From contig NZ_JBNAGF010000006.1 of the NCBI RefSeq assembly GCF_049801055.1, positions 62,001 through 126,000 of the forward strand: 64,000 nt of DNA, read 5' to 3'. The DNA comes from JBNAGF01 sp049801055 (GTDB lineage Bacteria > Pseudomonadota > Alphaproteobacteria > Rhodobacterales > Rhodobacteraceae). The translations under genes were made by a program, and so were the position numbers. The notes beneath the pieces were generated by a model. That model was not told the origin of the DNA, made no database searches, and saw nothing but the letters and a program-made list of their open reading frames with translations. Positions 7,894 through 14,921 of this stretch are shown here, in pieces; positions within the stretch are counted from its first letter, which is position 1, and every line of letters starts with the position of its first letter.

Positions 7894-8964
7894 TCACTGC
7901 TTGCGACGTTTGGCGTAGGGGTTGAAGTCGAGAACGGCCTGCATGTGCGCCTTGCGCCCGTGAGGGTAGCCGTCGAGCGAGTCGAGGTCATTCCGCCATG
8001 CCTCGTAACAGTTGATGTAAACCTGCCAGTCAGCGCGCCGCAGCATGTCAGCGTTGACATCGGCCCGGTTCCGGTAGGCCAGCCGCTGCCCCGACTTTTC
8101 CCACGAATACCAGCCGTAGACAGGGTCGAACTCTTCACCTGCGACGGTGCCGTGTCGCCCGCGCACGGCCTCGAGGAACGGCAACGCCTCGACCCCGTCC
8201 CTGATCAGGATGAACAGCATGACGGTCGCGGCAACGGCGGTCGGCTTCGGTGTTTTCTTCGTCGCCAGTTTCCCGGTCGAGTCTTCGATCTCCACCTTGT
8301 CGCCGAACATCAGGCTATCAAGCATCCCGATCTCTTCTCGGGCCTCGTCGAGGGCTGCTTTCAGGTTGAAGTCTGCCCGCTTGATGACGCCGAACTCGCC
8401 GTGCGCGAGGTTGCGGATCATACGCAGGCCACCCTCGAGCCAACCCGCGCCCATAATCAGGGCACTCGACGGCATCATCTGCAACTCGCGCATGGTGCCG
8501 AACACCTCGTCGCCCAAGTTCTTCACGGCCTCGCTCGCGTCGAACATCTCGTAGAGGGCGACGACATCGTCGAGCGTTTCGGCTTCCCATTCCGTGATGT
8601 TCACGAACTCGGGCTTCTGGGCCGGGTCATCTTGCAAATCGTCGTTCCAGACCTGACGGCGCGTGTGCCCGTTCAGCAGGTAGTCTTTGCCGTCTGCGAT
8701 ACAGTGCACGACATCGAACTCGAGATGCGGGGGCTGCAGAATGGCAAGGTGCGCCGCAGATGCGTGCCCTGCGCGCCCGTCTGTGTTCCGCTGATGCGGG
8801 TTGTTCAGGTAGACATCGAGGTCTGACCGGGCGCAGCCGTCACGGGTGCGGATTTTGCGGGCCTGCACAGGCCCCGGCAGGGTTTTCAGAACACTGGCCT
8901 CGCCGTCATCAGGCAAGCCGGTATTGATCGCGTCAGGCGACGCGCTACTCAAAAGAGCATTCAT
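7894..8964 (-). CDS. ParB/Srx-fold-like element protein
   Basis: A 356-residue protein. The segment DGKDYLLNGHTRRQVWND (about residues 90-107) resembles the ParB N-terminal fold's GNxR box, which recurs in marine phage proteins of unknown role. The remainder is not recognised; one hydrophobic stretch (AVAATVMLFILI) is too isolated to call membrane-bound. The ATG at 8964 is preceded by GGAG; an in-frame TTG at 8976 overlaps that site and is unlikely to be used. No ParA partner is present, so plasmid-type partitioning is doubtful. Nucleotide hydrolysis or DNA binding is possible but unproven. Confidence 0.65.
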   Translation of the reverse strand: MNALLSSASPDAINTGLPDDGEASVLKTLPGPVQARKIRTRDGCARSDLDVYLNNPHQRNTDGRAGHASAAHLAILQPPHLEFDVVHCIADGKDYLLNGHTRRQVWNDDLQDDPAQKPEFVNITEWEAETLDDVVALYEMFDASEAVKNLGDEVFGTMRELQMMPSSALIMGAGWLEGGLRMIRNLAHGEFGVIKRADFNLKAALDEAREEIGMLDSLMFGDKVEIEDSTGKLATKKTPKPTAVAATVMLFILIRDGVEALPFLEAVRGRHGTVAGEEFDPVYGWYSWEKSGQRLAYRNRADVNADMLRRADWQVYINCYEAWRNDLDSLDGYPHGRKAHMQAVLDFNPYAKRRKQ

Positions 8965-9024
8965 TTCATTCTCCAATGCGAATGCGGGTTTCGGTCTACT
9001 GGACCTCGTCAGTGCCCCGTCGTG

Positions 9025-9303
9025 TCAGGGGCAGACCCGCAGGGCGGGGCAGCGGGCCAGCTTCGCGGCGCTGCGACGCTTGTTCGCCAGCTTCACGCGA
9101 CGCCGCCATTCGGGTTGCGTTTCAGCTTCGATGACGCGCGTCATCAGGAACATGCGAACGGGTCTGCCGCCTGCGTAGTGGTTTTTCATGATGCCGTCAG
9201 GTTCGCCTAGAAAGTCGCGGATCATGGACTCTGTCCAAGAGCGTTTCTTCAGGTCGCCACTGTGGGCGTAGTCACGCCTGCGGTGCGTGTTGATAAAGTT
9301 CAT
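9025..9303 (-). CDS. Small conserved phage/plasmid-type protein
   Basis: 92 residues, basic at the C-terminus. The segment WTESMIRDFLGEPDGIMKNHY resembles a motif seen in many short proteins of phages and plasmids, sometimes fused to nucleases, where it looks like a small DNA-binding or specificity module. Function is not established. It is in the leftward run of element genes, 60 bp upstream of the ParB-like gene. The start codon is ATG; the C-terminal 30 residues are rich in arginine, lysine and alanine. Confidence 0.6.
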   Translation of the reverse strand: MNFINTHRRRDYAHSGDLKKRSWTESMIRDFLGEPDGIMKNHYAGGRPVRMFLMTRVIEAETQPEWRRRVKLANKRRSAAKLARCPALRVCP

Positions 9304-9399
9304 TGCCTCGGTCCTTTCGCGGTGTGAGGGCGTTTTGATGAACCGAACGTGGGTCGAGCGAGCGAGATGCGCAAGAGAAAAATCGTATTAAATCAGTGT

Positions 9400-9542
9400 G
9401 TTACGAAACTTGTCCTGAACTGAGGGCGATCAAAACGTCACGCTCGATGCAATGTTTTCAACGCCTTTGTCGGCAAGCCCGTTTCCGGCCTGTGACGAAA
9501 TGGGGTCGAACTTTCTGCATCGAGGGTTCGGCGTTTCGTAAC
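9400..9542. repeat. Distant inverted repeat GTTACGAAAC/GTTTCGTAAC
   Basis: GTTACGAAAC (9400-9409) and its exact reverse complement GTTTCGTAAC (9533-9542) flank a 123-bp stretch in the 266-bp gene-poor gap 9304-9569. They could be paired operator sites or an origin element. There is no other evidence for function. Confidence 0.4.
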
Positions 9543-9569
9543 GAACCGTGACGCTTCGGTCTGCCTCAG

Positions 9570-9800
9570 TTAGGGGCGTGATTCCCGTATCGCGACCTGC
9601 TGCTCGAACCACTTCGTCACGGCAGGCGGTGCGCCCCGGTCGCGGCAATAGGCGGCCATGACCTCGACATCGAGCATGCCGGCGTTCGGGTCGTCGTCGA
9701 TGCTGCTCATGAACCAGTCGTGAAAGCTGCGCCGGGGCCGGTAATCATCGAGCCTGATCACGTTGTCAGGCGTGGGCGGGTCATGTATCAATTCGGTCAT
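9570..9800 (-). CDS. Small hypothetical element protein
   Basis: 76 acidic residues beginning MTELIHDPPTPDNVIRLDDY, with a helical C-terminal half. It is not recognised. The ATG at 9800 has an AAGGAAG ribosome binding site; the in-frame TTG at 9806 overlaps that site and is less likely. It sits between the gp10-like gene and the small WTESMIRD-type protein in the same orientation. Confidence 0.55.
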   Translation of the reverse strand: MTELIHDPPTPDNVIRLDDYRPRRSFHDWFMSSIDDDPNAGMLDVEVMAAYCRDRGAPPAVTKWFEQQVAIRESRP

Positions 9801-9867
9801 CAGCAACTTCCTTCACCGTGTTTGCTGTTTTCGCGCCGCTCAGGGGTCGAGACCTGAGCGGCGCTTT

Positions 9868-10353
9868 TCATTTTTTCTTCGAGGCAGCGGTGATCAGCGC
9901 AGCCTGTTTTTTCCAGTATTTCGTGATCTCTTCGTGGCCTTTATCGACCATCTTCTGAGCGGCCTCGGGGCCATGTTGACGGCGGGCTTTCTCGAGGAAC
10001 GGGCGCGACATCGACGGCGACCCGGCGACAGGGAATCCCCGGCGCATGTGCGGCTTTCGGCCTTCGCGGCTTTCGATCATGCCCGTCAGGTTGCCGCTCG
10101 TGACATAGCTAGGCCAGCCGCCTTCTTTAGTGATCTTCTTTGCCCGCTTGGCGCGGATTCGTTTCATGATGCTGTATTTGTTGCCGCGCACATCGAGGTT
10201 GTTCATCGTGACCGCCTTGCGAGTCTTGTCGCGCAGGTATCCGGCCCCCTTGAACGACGAGGCGAGGCCGATGCGCTTCAGTTCCTTCGGGTCTGCGATT
10301 TCTTTCAAAGCCTCTTCGAGTTCCAAGGCCCCCTTGATCTCAAACTTCGCCAT
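9868..10353 (-). CDS. HK97 gp10-like tail-completion/head-tail joining protein
   Basis: 161 residues resembling the HK97 gp10 family. It opens with a FEIKGALELEEALKEI helix, has a basic central segment (KRIRAKRAKKITKEGGWPSYVTSGNL) and the RPFLEKARRQHGPEAAQKMVDKG region that ends many gp10-like proteins. In tailed phages this protein sits at the head-tail interface a few genes after the capsid gene, exactly its position here. Its start overlaps the preceding gene by 14 bp, so translation is coupled. The assignment rests on pattern and position. Confidence 0.7.
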   Translation of the reverse strand: MAKFEIKGALELEEALKEIADPKELKRIGLASSFKGAGYLRDKTRKAVTMNNLDVRGNKYSIMKRIRAKRAKKITKEGGWPSYVTSGNLTGMIESREGRKPHMRRGFPVAGSPSMSRPFLEKARRQHGPEAAQKMVDKGHEEITKYWKKQAALITAASKKK

Positions 10354-10567
10354 GCGTGGCCCCCATGTTTGCCGTCAGCGTCGCCCGCAGAATGATCATC
10401 TCGTCGCGACGACGCTCGAGCAGTTCAGCCTTCGCGGCCTCGATCTGCGTGTCGGTCGGTTCGTCGTTGCCAATCATCGCCCGCACGTCGGCCTCTGCGG
10501 TCTTCGCTGCATCGTCTGCGAACTCGCGCAGGGCGGCGTTGATTTCGTCGGCCTGTGCTTCGGTCAT
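10340..10567 (-). CDS. Small acidic helical protein in the capsid operon
   Basis: 75 residues, strongly helical and acidic (MTEAQADEINAALREFADDAAK...). It is not assigned to a family. Its ATG overlaps the preceding stop as ATGA, and its 3' end overlaps the gp10-like gene, so it belongs to the morphogenesis operon. By position it could be a connector or an assembly factor. Confidence 0.65.
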   Translation of the reverse strand: MTEAQADEINAALREFADDAAKTAEADVRAMIGNDEPTDTQIEAAKAELLERRRDEMIILRATLTANMGATHGEV

Positions 10568-10746
10568 TGCATAAATCCCTGTTCGCGCAGCGCCGCGATC
10601 TGCGTGTGCACATGAGCGAGAACCGCGTCCTGCACCTCTTCGCGGCTGGGCGGTCGATGCAGTTCGAAGGTCAGGCGTAGCCAGATTCGCGCGAGGTCGC
10701 GGTCGTCATCATCGCAGGGGCAGTCGGATTCGAAGAACTCGATCAC
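10564..10746 (-). CDS. Small protein in the capsid operon, GTG start
   Basis: 60 residues with an acidic CPCDDDDRD segment. The start is GTG overlapping the previous gene's TGA (GTGA), and its own stop overlaps the next ATG (ATGA). These couplings support expression even though the sequence is not recognised. Confidence 0.65.
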   Translation of the reverse strand: MIEFFESDCPCDDDDRDLARIWLRLTFELHRPPSREEVQDAVLAHVHTQIAALREQGFMQ

Positions 10747-10898
10747 GGGTGCAGTTCCTTCAGTTTGGCGGCGATGCTGTCCATGAACTGTTGATAGTCG
10801 GCATCGGTCGGCGGTCGCCCCAGTATCTGCCAGAGCAGCATGAAAAACGGATCGTCGGGGCGATCCTCGCGGTCGTCTTTTGGGGCGTCGAACGGCAT
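10743..10898 (-). CDS. 51-residue protein directly after the capsid gene
   Basis: A short reading frame beginning MPFDAPKDDREDRPDDPFFM. Its ATG shares one base with the capsid TAA stop (TAATG), and its own TGA overlaps the next GTG, so it fits a fully coupled operon. It is acidic at the N-terminus with a helical C-terminus (DYQQFMDSIAAKLKEL). It may be a capsid-associated or connector peptide; no family was recognised. Confidence 0.6.
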   Translation of the reverse strand: MPFDAPKDDREDRPDDPFFMLLWQILGRPPTDADYQQFMDSIAAKLKELHP

Positions 10899-12286
10899 TA
10901 CGGCGTGAACCCCTCTACATAGGCGACGTGGCCGGGGTGAACCTGTTGCCAGCCCGCAGGCATGATCGCGCGCAGGGCGAGCGACGCATGCTGCGTCATC
11001 GACTTGACCTTCGCCGACCCGTCGAGTGCGTCGCCGACCTCGATGCTGCCGTCGTTGTCAACGCCGGGCACCTGATCGGGCGTCGCCGGTTCGCCGGGCT
11101 TGCTATGGCTCATGAACGGCGGGGTCGTGTCGGCGTCGTTCGCCATGACAAGCGTCGCCTGATCGCTCAGGCGGAACTGCGGGTCATCGAAGGCGAAGCC
11201 TAGGCTGCTCGGATCGACGGCGATCAGTTGATCGTCGGGCACGGTCGTCGCATGCAGCACGCGCATGCCTGCGATCTCGCCGTTCATCAGGTCGTCTTTC
11301 CAGACGAAGTCGCCGTTGCTGTTCGATTGCAACATCAGGGCGCTGCGTGTCGTGGTGGACATGATGATCGCAATGCTCGTCGCCCGTGCGCCGATCAGGG
11401 CCGCAGCGAGCGCCTGCAGGGCCGCTGCAGTGTCTTCGACCTTCGTGCCCCCCGTGGCGGGCGTCAGGGGCGTCAGGCCGTGCAGCAGGCCGCGAGGCTG
11501 CAGGGCGGGCACCGCGTCGTCGCTAGACAGCAGAACGGCGTCTAGGGCGATTGCGGTGTCCTGCGTGATACTGCGGCTCAGGACGGCGCGCATCGGTTCG
11601 ATTGCGCTGCGTGCCAGTTCTTCAGAGAAGACGCTGATCACGGCCATTTTGTGCGCGCGCAGGGCCACGTCCGAAAACTGCCCGTCCCGAATCGGAATCG
11701 AACTCATTTCCGAGACGAAACTGCCGGGCAATGTTCCTTCCTGCCGGAACGGAAAGACGATCTCGTCGCCGACCTGCGCGCCGTCGAAGCTGAGATCGGT
11801 CGCGGCTGCCAGTTGCCCGAAGATGCTCGTGTCGGTCAGGTTGCGAAAGATGTTCGCCTTCACCGGGGCGACAAGAGCTGCGCCGCCGTCAGGGGCGCTC
11901 GTCGTGTGCCCGCTCGAGTGACTTTTCAACAGGTGCCCGAGTTGCGTGCGAAAGGCGACCTCGTCGCTGCGCGGGTATAGGTCCGACAGCACGGCATCGA
12001 GGTTCCGGCGCTGAACTTGGCTCAGGAACACGGCCTGCGCCGCACGCCCGAACAGGTCGTCGCCGTGAAACTTCTGTTTCGTCTTGGCGGCGGTCTTCTT
12101 GTCGGCCTGAACCTGCAGCCGGGCATTCTTGGCCTCGAGGGCCTTGATCCGGCGTGTAGCGGCCTTCAGGGCGTCTGTAGAGCGGTTTTCGACCTCGACT
12201 ACCTGCGGGGCCTGTTTCCGGCGCTGTAGCGGCGCTGTGCGCTCTGCAAGGGCGGTCAGGCGCTCGAGCGGGCTGTTGTCGGTCAT
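10898..12286 (-). CDS. HK97-fold major capsid protein
   Basis: 462 residues with the layout of a phage_capsid (HK97) protein. An N-terminal coiled-coil scaffold-like region (residues 1-75) precedes the mature shell domain, which begins near GGAALVAPV (134-142). Typical capsid segments follow: FPFRQEGTLPGSFVSEMSS, KMAVISVFSEELARSAIEPM, and the helix and strand around IAIIMSTTTRSALMLQ. The N-terminal region would normally be cleaved by a prohead protease, but none is encoded here. The gene is coupled by ATGA to the gene before it and by TAATG to the gene after. It is the key evidence that this element builds its own shell. Confidence 0.88.
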   Translation of the reverse strand: MTDNSPLERLTALAERTAPLQRRKQAPQVVEVENRSTDALKAATRRIKALEAKNARLQVQADKKTAAKTKQKFHGDDLFGRAAQAVFLSQVQRRNLDAVLSDLYPRSDEVAFRTQLGHLLKSHSSGHTTSAPDGGAALVAPVKANIFRNLTDTSIFGQLAAATDLSFDGAQVGDEIVFPFRQEGTLPGSFVSEMSSIPIRDGQFSDVALRAHKMAVISVFSEELARSAIEPMRAVLSRSITQDTAIALDAVLLSSDDAVPALQPRGLLHGLTPLTPATGGTKVEDTAAALQALAAALIGARATSIAIIMSTTTRSALMLQSNSNGDFVWKDDLMNGEIAGMRVLHATTVPDDQLIAVDPSSLGFAFDDPQFRLSDQATLVMANDADTTPPFMSHSKPGEPATPDQVPGVDNDGSIEVGDALDGSAKVKSMTQHASLALRAIMPAGWQQVHPGHVAYVEGFTP

Positions 12287-12633
12287 TGTGTTGATCCTTC
12301 GATTGCGGCGGTCAGGTCATCAAGGGCCGCATCGAACGACTGATGCGACAAGGCGCGGTTCGCCGTCATCCGTTCCTCGAGGTCGTCGATGCGGGCGTTC
12401 AGGCGCTCAATCGCGCCGAAGGCCGCCTGATGGTTTCGGGTGCGAGCGATGTGCGCATCGCGGGCGAGCGCGACGAGCCATTTTGCGAGGCCGCCATAGG
12501 TCACGCCTCGCTTCTCGTTGCCCTCGAAGGCGGCGTTCAGGTCGGTCTCGAGGTCGCCTGCGACCGACGTGATCAGGCGTTGATCGTCGGCGGGCAGGTC
12601 TTTGAACAGGTCTCGGGAAAATTCGGTGATCAT
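12283..12633 (-). CDS. Small helical protein upstream of the capsid gene
   Basis: 116 residues, mostly helical, with a coiled-coil-like stretch (AFGAIERLNARIDDLEERM) near residues 70-90. It is not assigned. The frame is open further upstream, but the ATG at 12633 overlaps the stop of the previous gene (ATGA), and its own stop overlaps the capsid ATG. The gene before a capsid gene is often a scaffold or protease; no protease motif is visible, so a scaffold-like role is the better guess. Confidence 0.65.
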   Translation of the reverse strand: MITEFSRDLFKDLPADDQRLITSVAGDLETDLNAAFEGNEKRGVTYGGLAKWLVALARDAHIARTRNHQAAFGAIERLNARIDDLEERMTANRALSHQSFDAALDDLTAAIEGSTQ

Positions 12634-13307
12634 GCGATTGTGGCCTTTCTGCGGAGTGCGATTGCGTCCCGGTAGGCGGCCTTTGCCGCGAGAACCGCTT
12701 CGTCGTTGTCTAAATCGGCGTCGGGGGATTGCTCGGCACACTCGGACACGGCGCGTTGTAGCGTCACGAAGCGATCAGCCTCGGCCATGCGGGCGGCGGC
12801 GCGGGCGATGTCGGTGTGACAGGCCTTCAGCGCCGTCAAGTGAGCCTGTGAGGCGTTGTCGAGGGCATCGGCTGCCCGTTGCAGCTTCTGCCGGTCCAGC
12901 GCGTCTGCGGCGCTTCCTAGGCGGTCGTGCTCCTGCTGCAGGGCGATCACCTTATCGACGAGGTCGTCAGAGTAGCCTTCGGGGGTCTCGTCGTCACGCA
13001 GGCAGCGGGCGAGATAGCGCAGCATGTCGGCCCGGCCTTCGTCGAGCACGTTCGCGAGTGTCGTGTTCAGCGTGTGAATCTCGCGGGCGATGTCAACGCG
13101 GGCACGGCGAACTTCATTCGCCTTCGTGGTCGCGCCTTTCCGGCGATGGTCTGTCTCTTGAAGTAGAAGTTTCGTGGCCCTCTGACGCGCAGAGGCGAGA
13201 TCGTTTTCGAAGGTCTGAATTGCGCGTCGGATGTTGGTCACAGTGGGCCTCTTGATGTTGGTTCGAACAGTGTCGAGCGTGACGGAATGGTGCCTGTCAG
13301 TTAGCAT
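12630..13307 (-). CDS. Coiled-coil protein, first gene of the capsid operon
   Basis: Up to 225 residues, almost entirely helical with heptad-like runs (RRAIQTFENDLASARQRATKL; DNASQAHLTALKACHTDIARAAARM). A GTG at 13241 with AAGAGG upstream is an attractive alternative start and would shorten it to 203 residues. It is not recognised. As the first gene of the coupled capsid operon, with no enzymatic motif, it could be an internal scaffold or size-determination protein. That role is inferred from position alone. Confidence 0.65.
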   Translation of the reverse strand: MLTDRHHSVTLDTVRTNIKRPTVTNIRRAIQTFENDLASARQRATKLLLQETDHRRKGATTKANEVRRARVDIAREIHTLNTTLANVLDEGRADMLRYLARCLRDDETPEGYSDDLVDKVIALQQEHDRLGSAADALDRQKLQRAADALDNASQAHLTALKACHTDIARAAARMAEADRFVTLQRAVSECAEQSPDADLDNDEAVLAAKAAYRDAIALRRKATIA

Positions 13308-13343
13308 CGAGTCAATCGAAATTCATGAGTCGTTTCAGGCACT

Positions 13344-13358
13344 TATGGGAGTGTGATA
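13344..13358 (+). promoter_or_regulatory. Element-wide GAGTGTGAT motif, site 1
   Basis: TATGGGAGTGTGATA lies directly on the ribosome binding site of the rightward gene at 13360 and in the region divergent from the capsid operon. An identical 15-bp copy occurs in inverted orientation at 20863-20877. The core GAGTGTGAT recurs at 14899-14907, 20923-20931 and 22308-22316. Confidence 0.5.
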
Positions 13359-13359
13359 C

Positions 13360-13785
13360 ATGGGAGTGATAGGAAACACCGCGACGCCAGAGCAGCGAAT
13401 GTGGCTCGCACATCTCGGGCTTTGTCTGGGCTTGGCAGTGACTGGGCGAGCCGTTGACGGGCCTGTCTCAGAGTTCGAACTGAAAAGGGTGCGCAGGTAT
13501 CTGACGAATGGCGAGGCCGCTGAAGTCGCTTGGCAGATCGGGTTCGACGGCGAGCAATTTCAGAGGTCGGTCGATCAGCTTGCCGCGCAGGGGTGGCCCG
13601 CCGACAACTTCGTCGCAGCGCGCCGGATGTTCTCGAAGCGGGGTCGCCAGAAAGGTAGCGGGCCGCGTCACGCTTTGACCTGTGCCAACTGCGGCGCGAG
13701 TTTCGTCGCAGGCAGCCCGGCTGCGCGGCATTGCTCGGCCTCGTGTCGAAACAAGGTTGCCAATTTGAAGCGACGGGCGGGCTAG
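13360..13785 (+). CDS. Only rightward element gene: zinc-ribbon protein, possible regulator
   Basis: 141 residues, basic, with a C-terminal zinc-finger-like segment: CANC, then CSASC about 15 residues later, followed by RNKVANLKRRAG. The N-terminal 100 residues are helical and unrecognised. It is the only element gene on the + strand, is divergent from the capsid operon and ends by overlapping the terS stop (4 bp). The conserved 15-bp motif covers its ribosome binding site. A small DNA-binding regulator that controls itself and the capsid operon is a plausible but untested reading. An open frame on the other strand here has no codon or family support. Confidence 0.65.
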   Translation: MGVIGNTATPEQRMWLAHLGLCLGLAVTGRAVDGPVSEFELKRVRRYLTNGEAAEVAWQIGFDGEQFQRSVDQLAAQGWPADNFVAARRMFSKRGRQKGSGPRHALTCANCGASFVAGSPAARHCSASCRNKVANLKRRAG

Positions 13786-14252
13786 TCGCCGCCTGCGAGC
13801 AGGGCTGCATCGTCGGCGTCTTCGCTCGTGTAGCTGTCGATTGCTTGCGCTGAACGGAACGCTCGACCGCGTGAGTGCAAAGTTTCCAGATTTGCAGGGT
13901 TCGTCAGCTTCAAGGCCCGGCGTAGAACCATTCGCTGCCCGAAATTCTGGTGAAACATCTGCGCCTCTGGGCTGGGGCCGCCCTTGCGCGTGGCAGTTCC
14001 GGCATCGACCCAGCCCAAAAGATCGGCAGCCTGACGCAATTGCTCGCCCAGCGTCTCGAGTTTGGCCAATTCGGCGACCTGCACGAGGTCATATGAGGAC
14101 CAGTCTTCGGGCGATCTGTGTGTGACCACGGCTCGAAACCACACCTCTTCTTCTTCGGTCAGGGGAATATGGGCGGGCGGATCGAGCCTGATCCTCGTCA
14201 GGGCGATCAATTCGCCCTTCCTGTCGGCGGCGCTCGCGCGTTTTCGTGCCAT
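13782..14252 (-). CDS. terS: Terminase small subunit-like protein
   Basis: 156 residues with the look of a phage small terminase. There is a basic N-terminus (MARKRASAADRKGELIALTR), then helices PLTEEEEVWFRAVV and SSYDLVQVAELAKLETLGEQLRQAADLLGW, a short GGPSP segment, and a helical C-terminus ending in acidic residues. In phages it recognises the packaging site and loads DNA onto the large subunit. No large subunit is encoded here; satellites commonly supply only the small one to redirect a helper's motor. The frame is open upstream, but the ATG at 14252 is the natural start. The adjacent HNH gene supports a packaging module. Confidence 0.65.
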   Translation of the reverse strand: MARKRASAADRKGELIALTRIRLDPPAHIPLTEEEEVWFRAVVTHRSPEDWSSYDLVQVAELAKLETLGEQLRQAADLLGWVDAGTATRKGGPSPEAQMFHQNFGQRMVLRRALKLTNPANLETLHSRGRAFRSAQAIDSYTSEDADDAALLAGGD

Positions 14253-14572
14253 TTTGCACACTCCAAGGTCAGAATCGGTGCTTTTTCGCACTATAGCGCA
14301 GAACTGGACCTATTCGAGGGCGTTTCGTGAGTCCAGCGAATCACCGAAAATTTGGACTCAAAGGTAGGGGCGGGATTACTAGAAGTAGCCTGACCTTAGA
14401 CCCTCCCCCAACCCTTGATGTTTGTTCAGATATTATCGTTTAATATCAGGGAGATAAGGGGTAGGGGGTGGCAGGGGTAGGCCCGGCTCGTGTGCGCTCG
14501 TGTCCAGCCGACGAGGCGAGGGTCTAGGTCTAGGGGTGCGCGGGGCTGCTCGATCAACATCTCGTCGAGGGG
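14253..14572. other. Gene-free 320 bp between terS and HNH: candidate packaging site or origin
   Basis: No gene is supported here. The stretch holds a perfect 7-bp hairpin, GATATTA-TCGTT-TAATATC (14429-14447). It is flanked by a C-rich run on the left (CCCTCCCCCAACCC, 14401-14414) and a G-rich run on the right (GGGGTAGGGGGTGGCAGGGG, 14458-14477) that are roughly complementary. GGGTCTAGGTCTAGGGG (14519-14535) follows. Strand-asymmetric runs around an AT-rich hairpin suit a pac/cos site or replication origin. Confidence 0.45.
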
Positions 14573-14872
14573 CTAGACCCAGTCGTCAGGTAGCCCGTCG
14601 TTGTTCACCGGCCTGCGCCTGTCCGGTCGGTGTGTGCGTTCGGTATGGCAGCCGATATGAAGCAAACGCACGTTGCTCGGGTCGAGTCTGCGCGCCCAGT
14701 TCTCTTTCAGCGGTTGAATGTGATCGAGTTGCAGGTGCCTCTCGCCCGGTTCGAAGGGGCGGCGGCAGTATGCGCATCCATGCGGGCGCAGGCGGGGCAG
14801 CATCCGTGCCCTGAACGCTCGCCACTCTCGCGACTGATAGAACTTCTGTGTGTGATCGCCTCGATACTTCAT
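14573..14872 (-). CDS. Phage-type HNH endonuclease
   Basis: 99 residues. The protein shows CAYC, then LDHI with the catalytic histidine, NVRLLHIGCHTERTH and a second zinc pair at the end of that segment, so all HNH landmarks are present. HNH nucleases of this size sit beside terS/terL in many HK97-like phages and in capsid-forming satellites, where they stimulate terminase cleavage at cos. Here it lies 320 bp upstream of the terS-like gene in the same direction. It is a different lineage from the chromosomal HNH protein at 196-780. Confidence 0.85.
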   Translation of the reverse strand: MKYRGDHTQKFYQSREWRAFRARMLPRLRPHGCAYCRRPFEPGERHLQLDHIQPLKENWARRLDPSNVRLLHIGCHTERTHRPDRRRPVNNDGLPDDWV

Positions 14873-14896
14873 CTGATCGTTCCTTCGTTGTTGTTG

Positions 14897-14910
14897 GGAG
14901 TGTGATGATT
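14897..14910 (+). promoter_or_regulatory. Element-wide GAGTGTGAT motif, site 2
   Basis: GGGAGTGTGATGAT lies in the 49-bp gap between the HNH nuclease and the primase-helicase. It shares the core GAGTGTGAT with the other four sites. Confidence 0.45.
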
Positions 14911-14921
14911 AGCCAGCCCAG

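Noticed and set aside
9430..9648. 72-codon frame in the gap before the 76-residue gene
   Set aside because: It overlaps that gene, lacks a ribosome binding site, and spans the inverted repeats.
10898..12286. Gene transfer agent cluster
   Set aside because: Gene order, size, tRNA integration and integrase differ from the RcGTA cluster, which has no integrase and includes portal and tail genes.
13343..13810. 155-codon open frame on the minus strand opposite the zinc-ribbon gene
   Set aside because: It lacks a family pattern and a ribosome binding site; the + strand frame has CxxC/CxxxC features and a better start.
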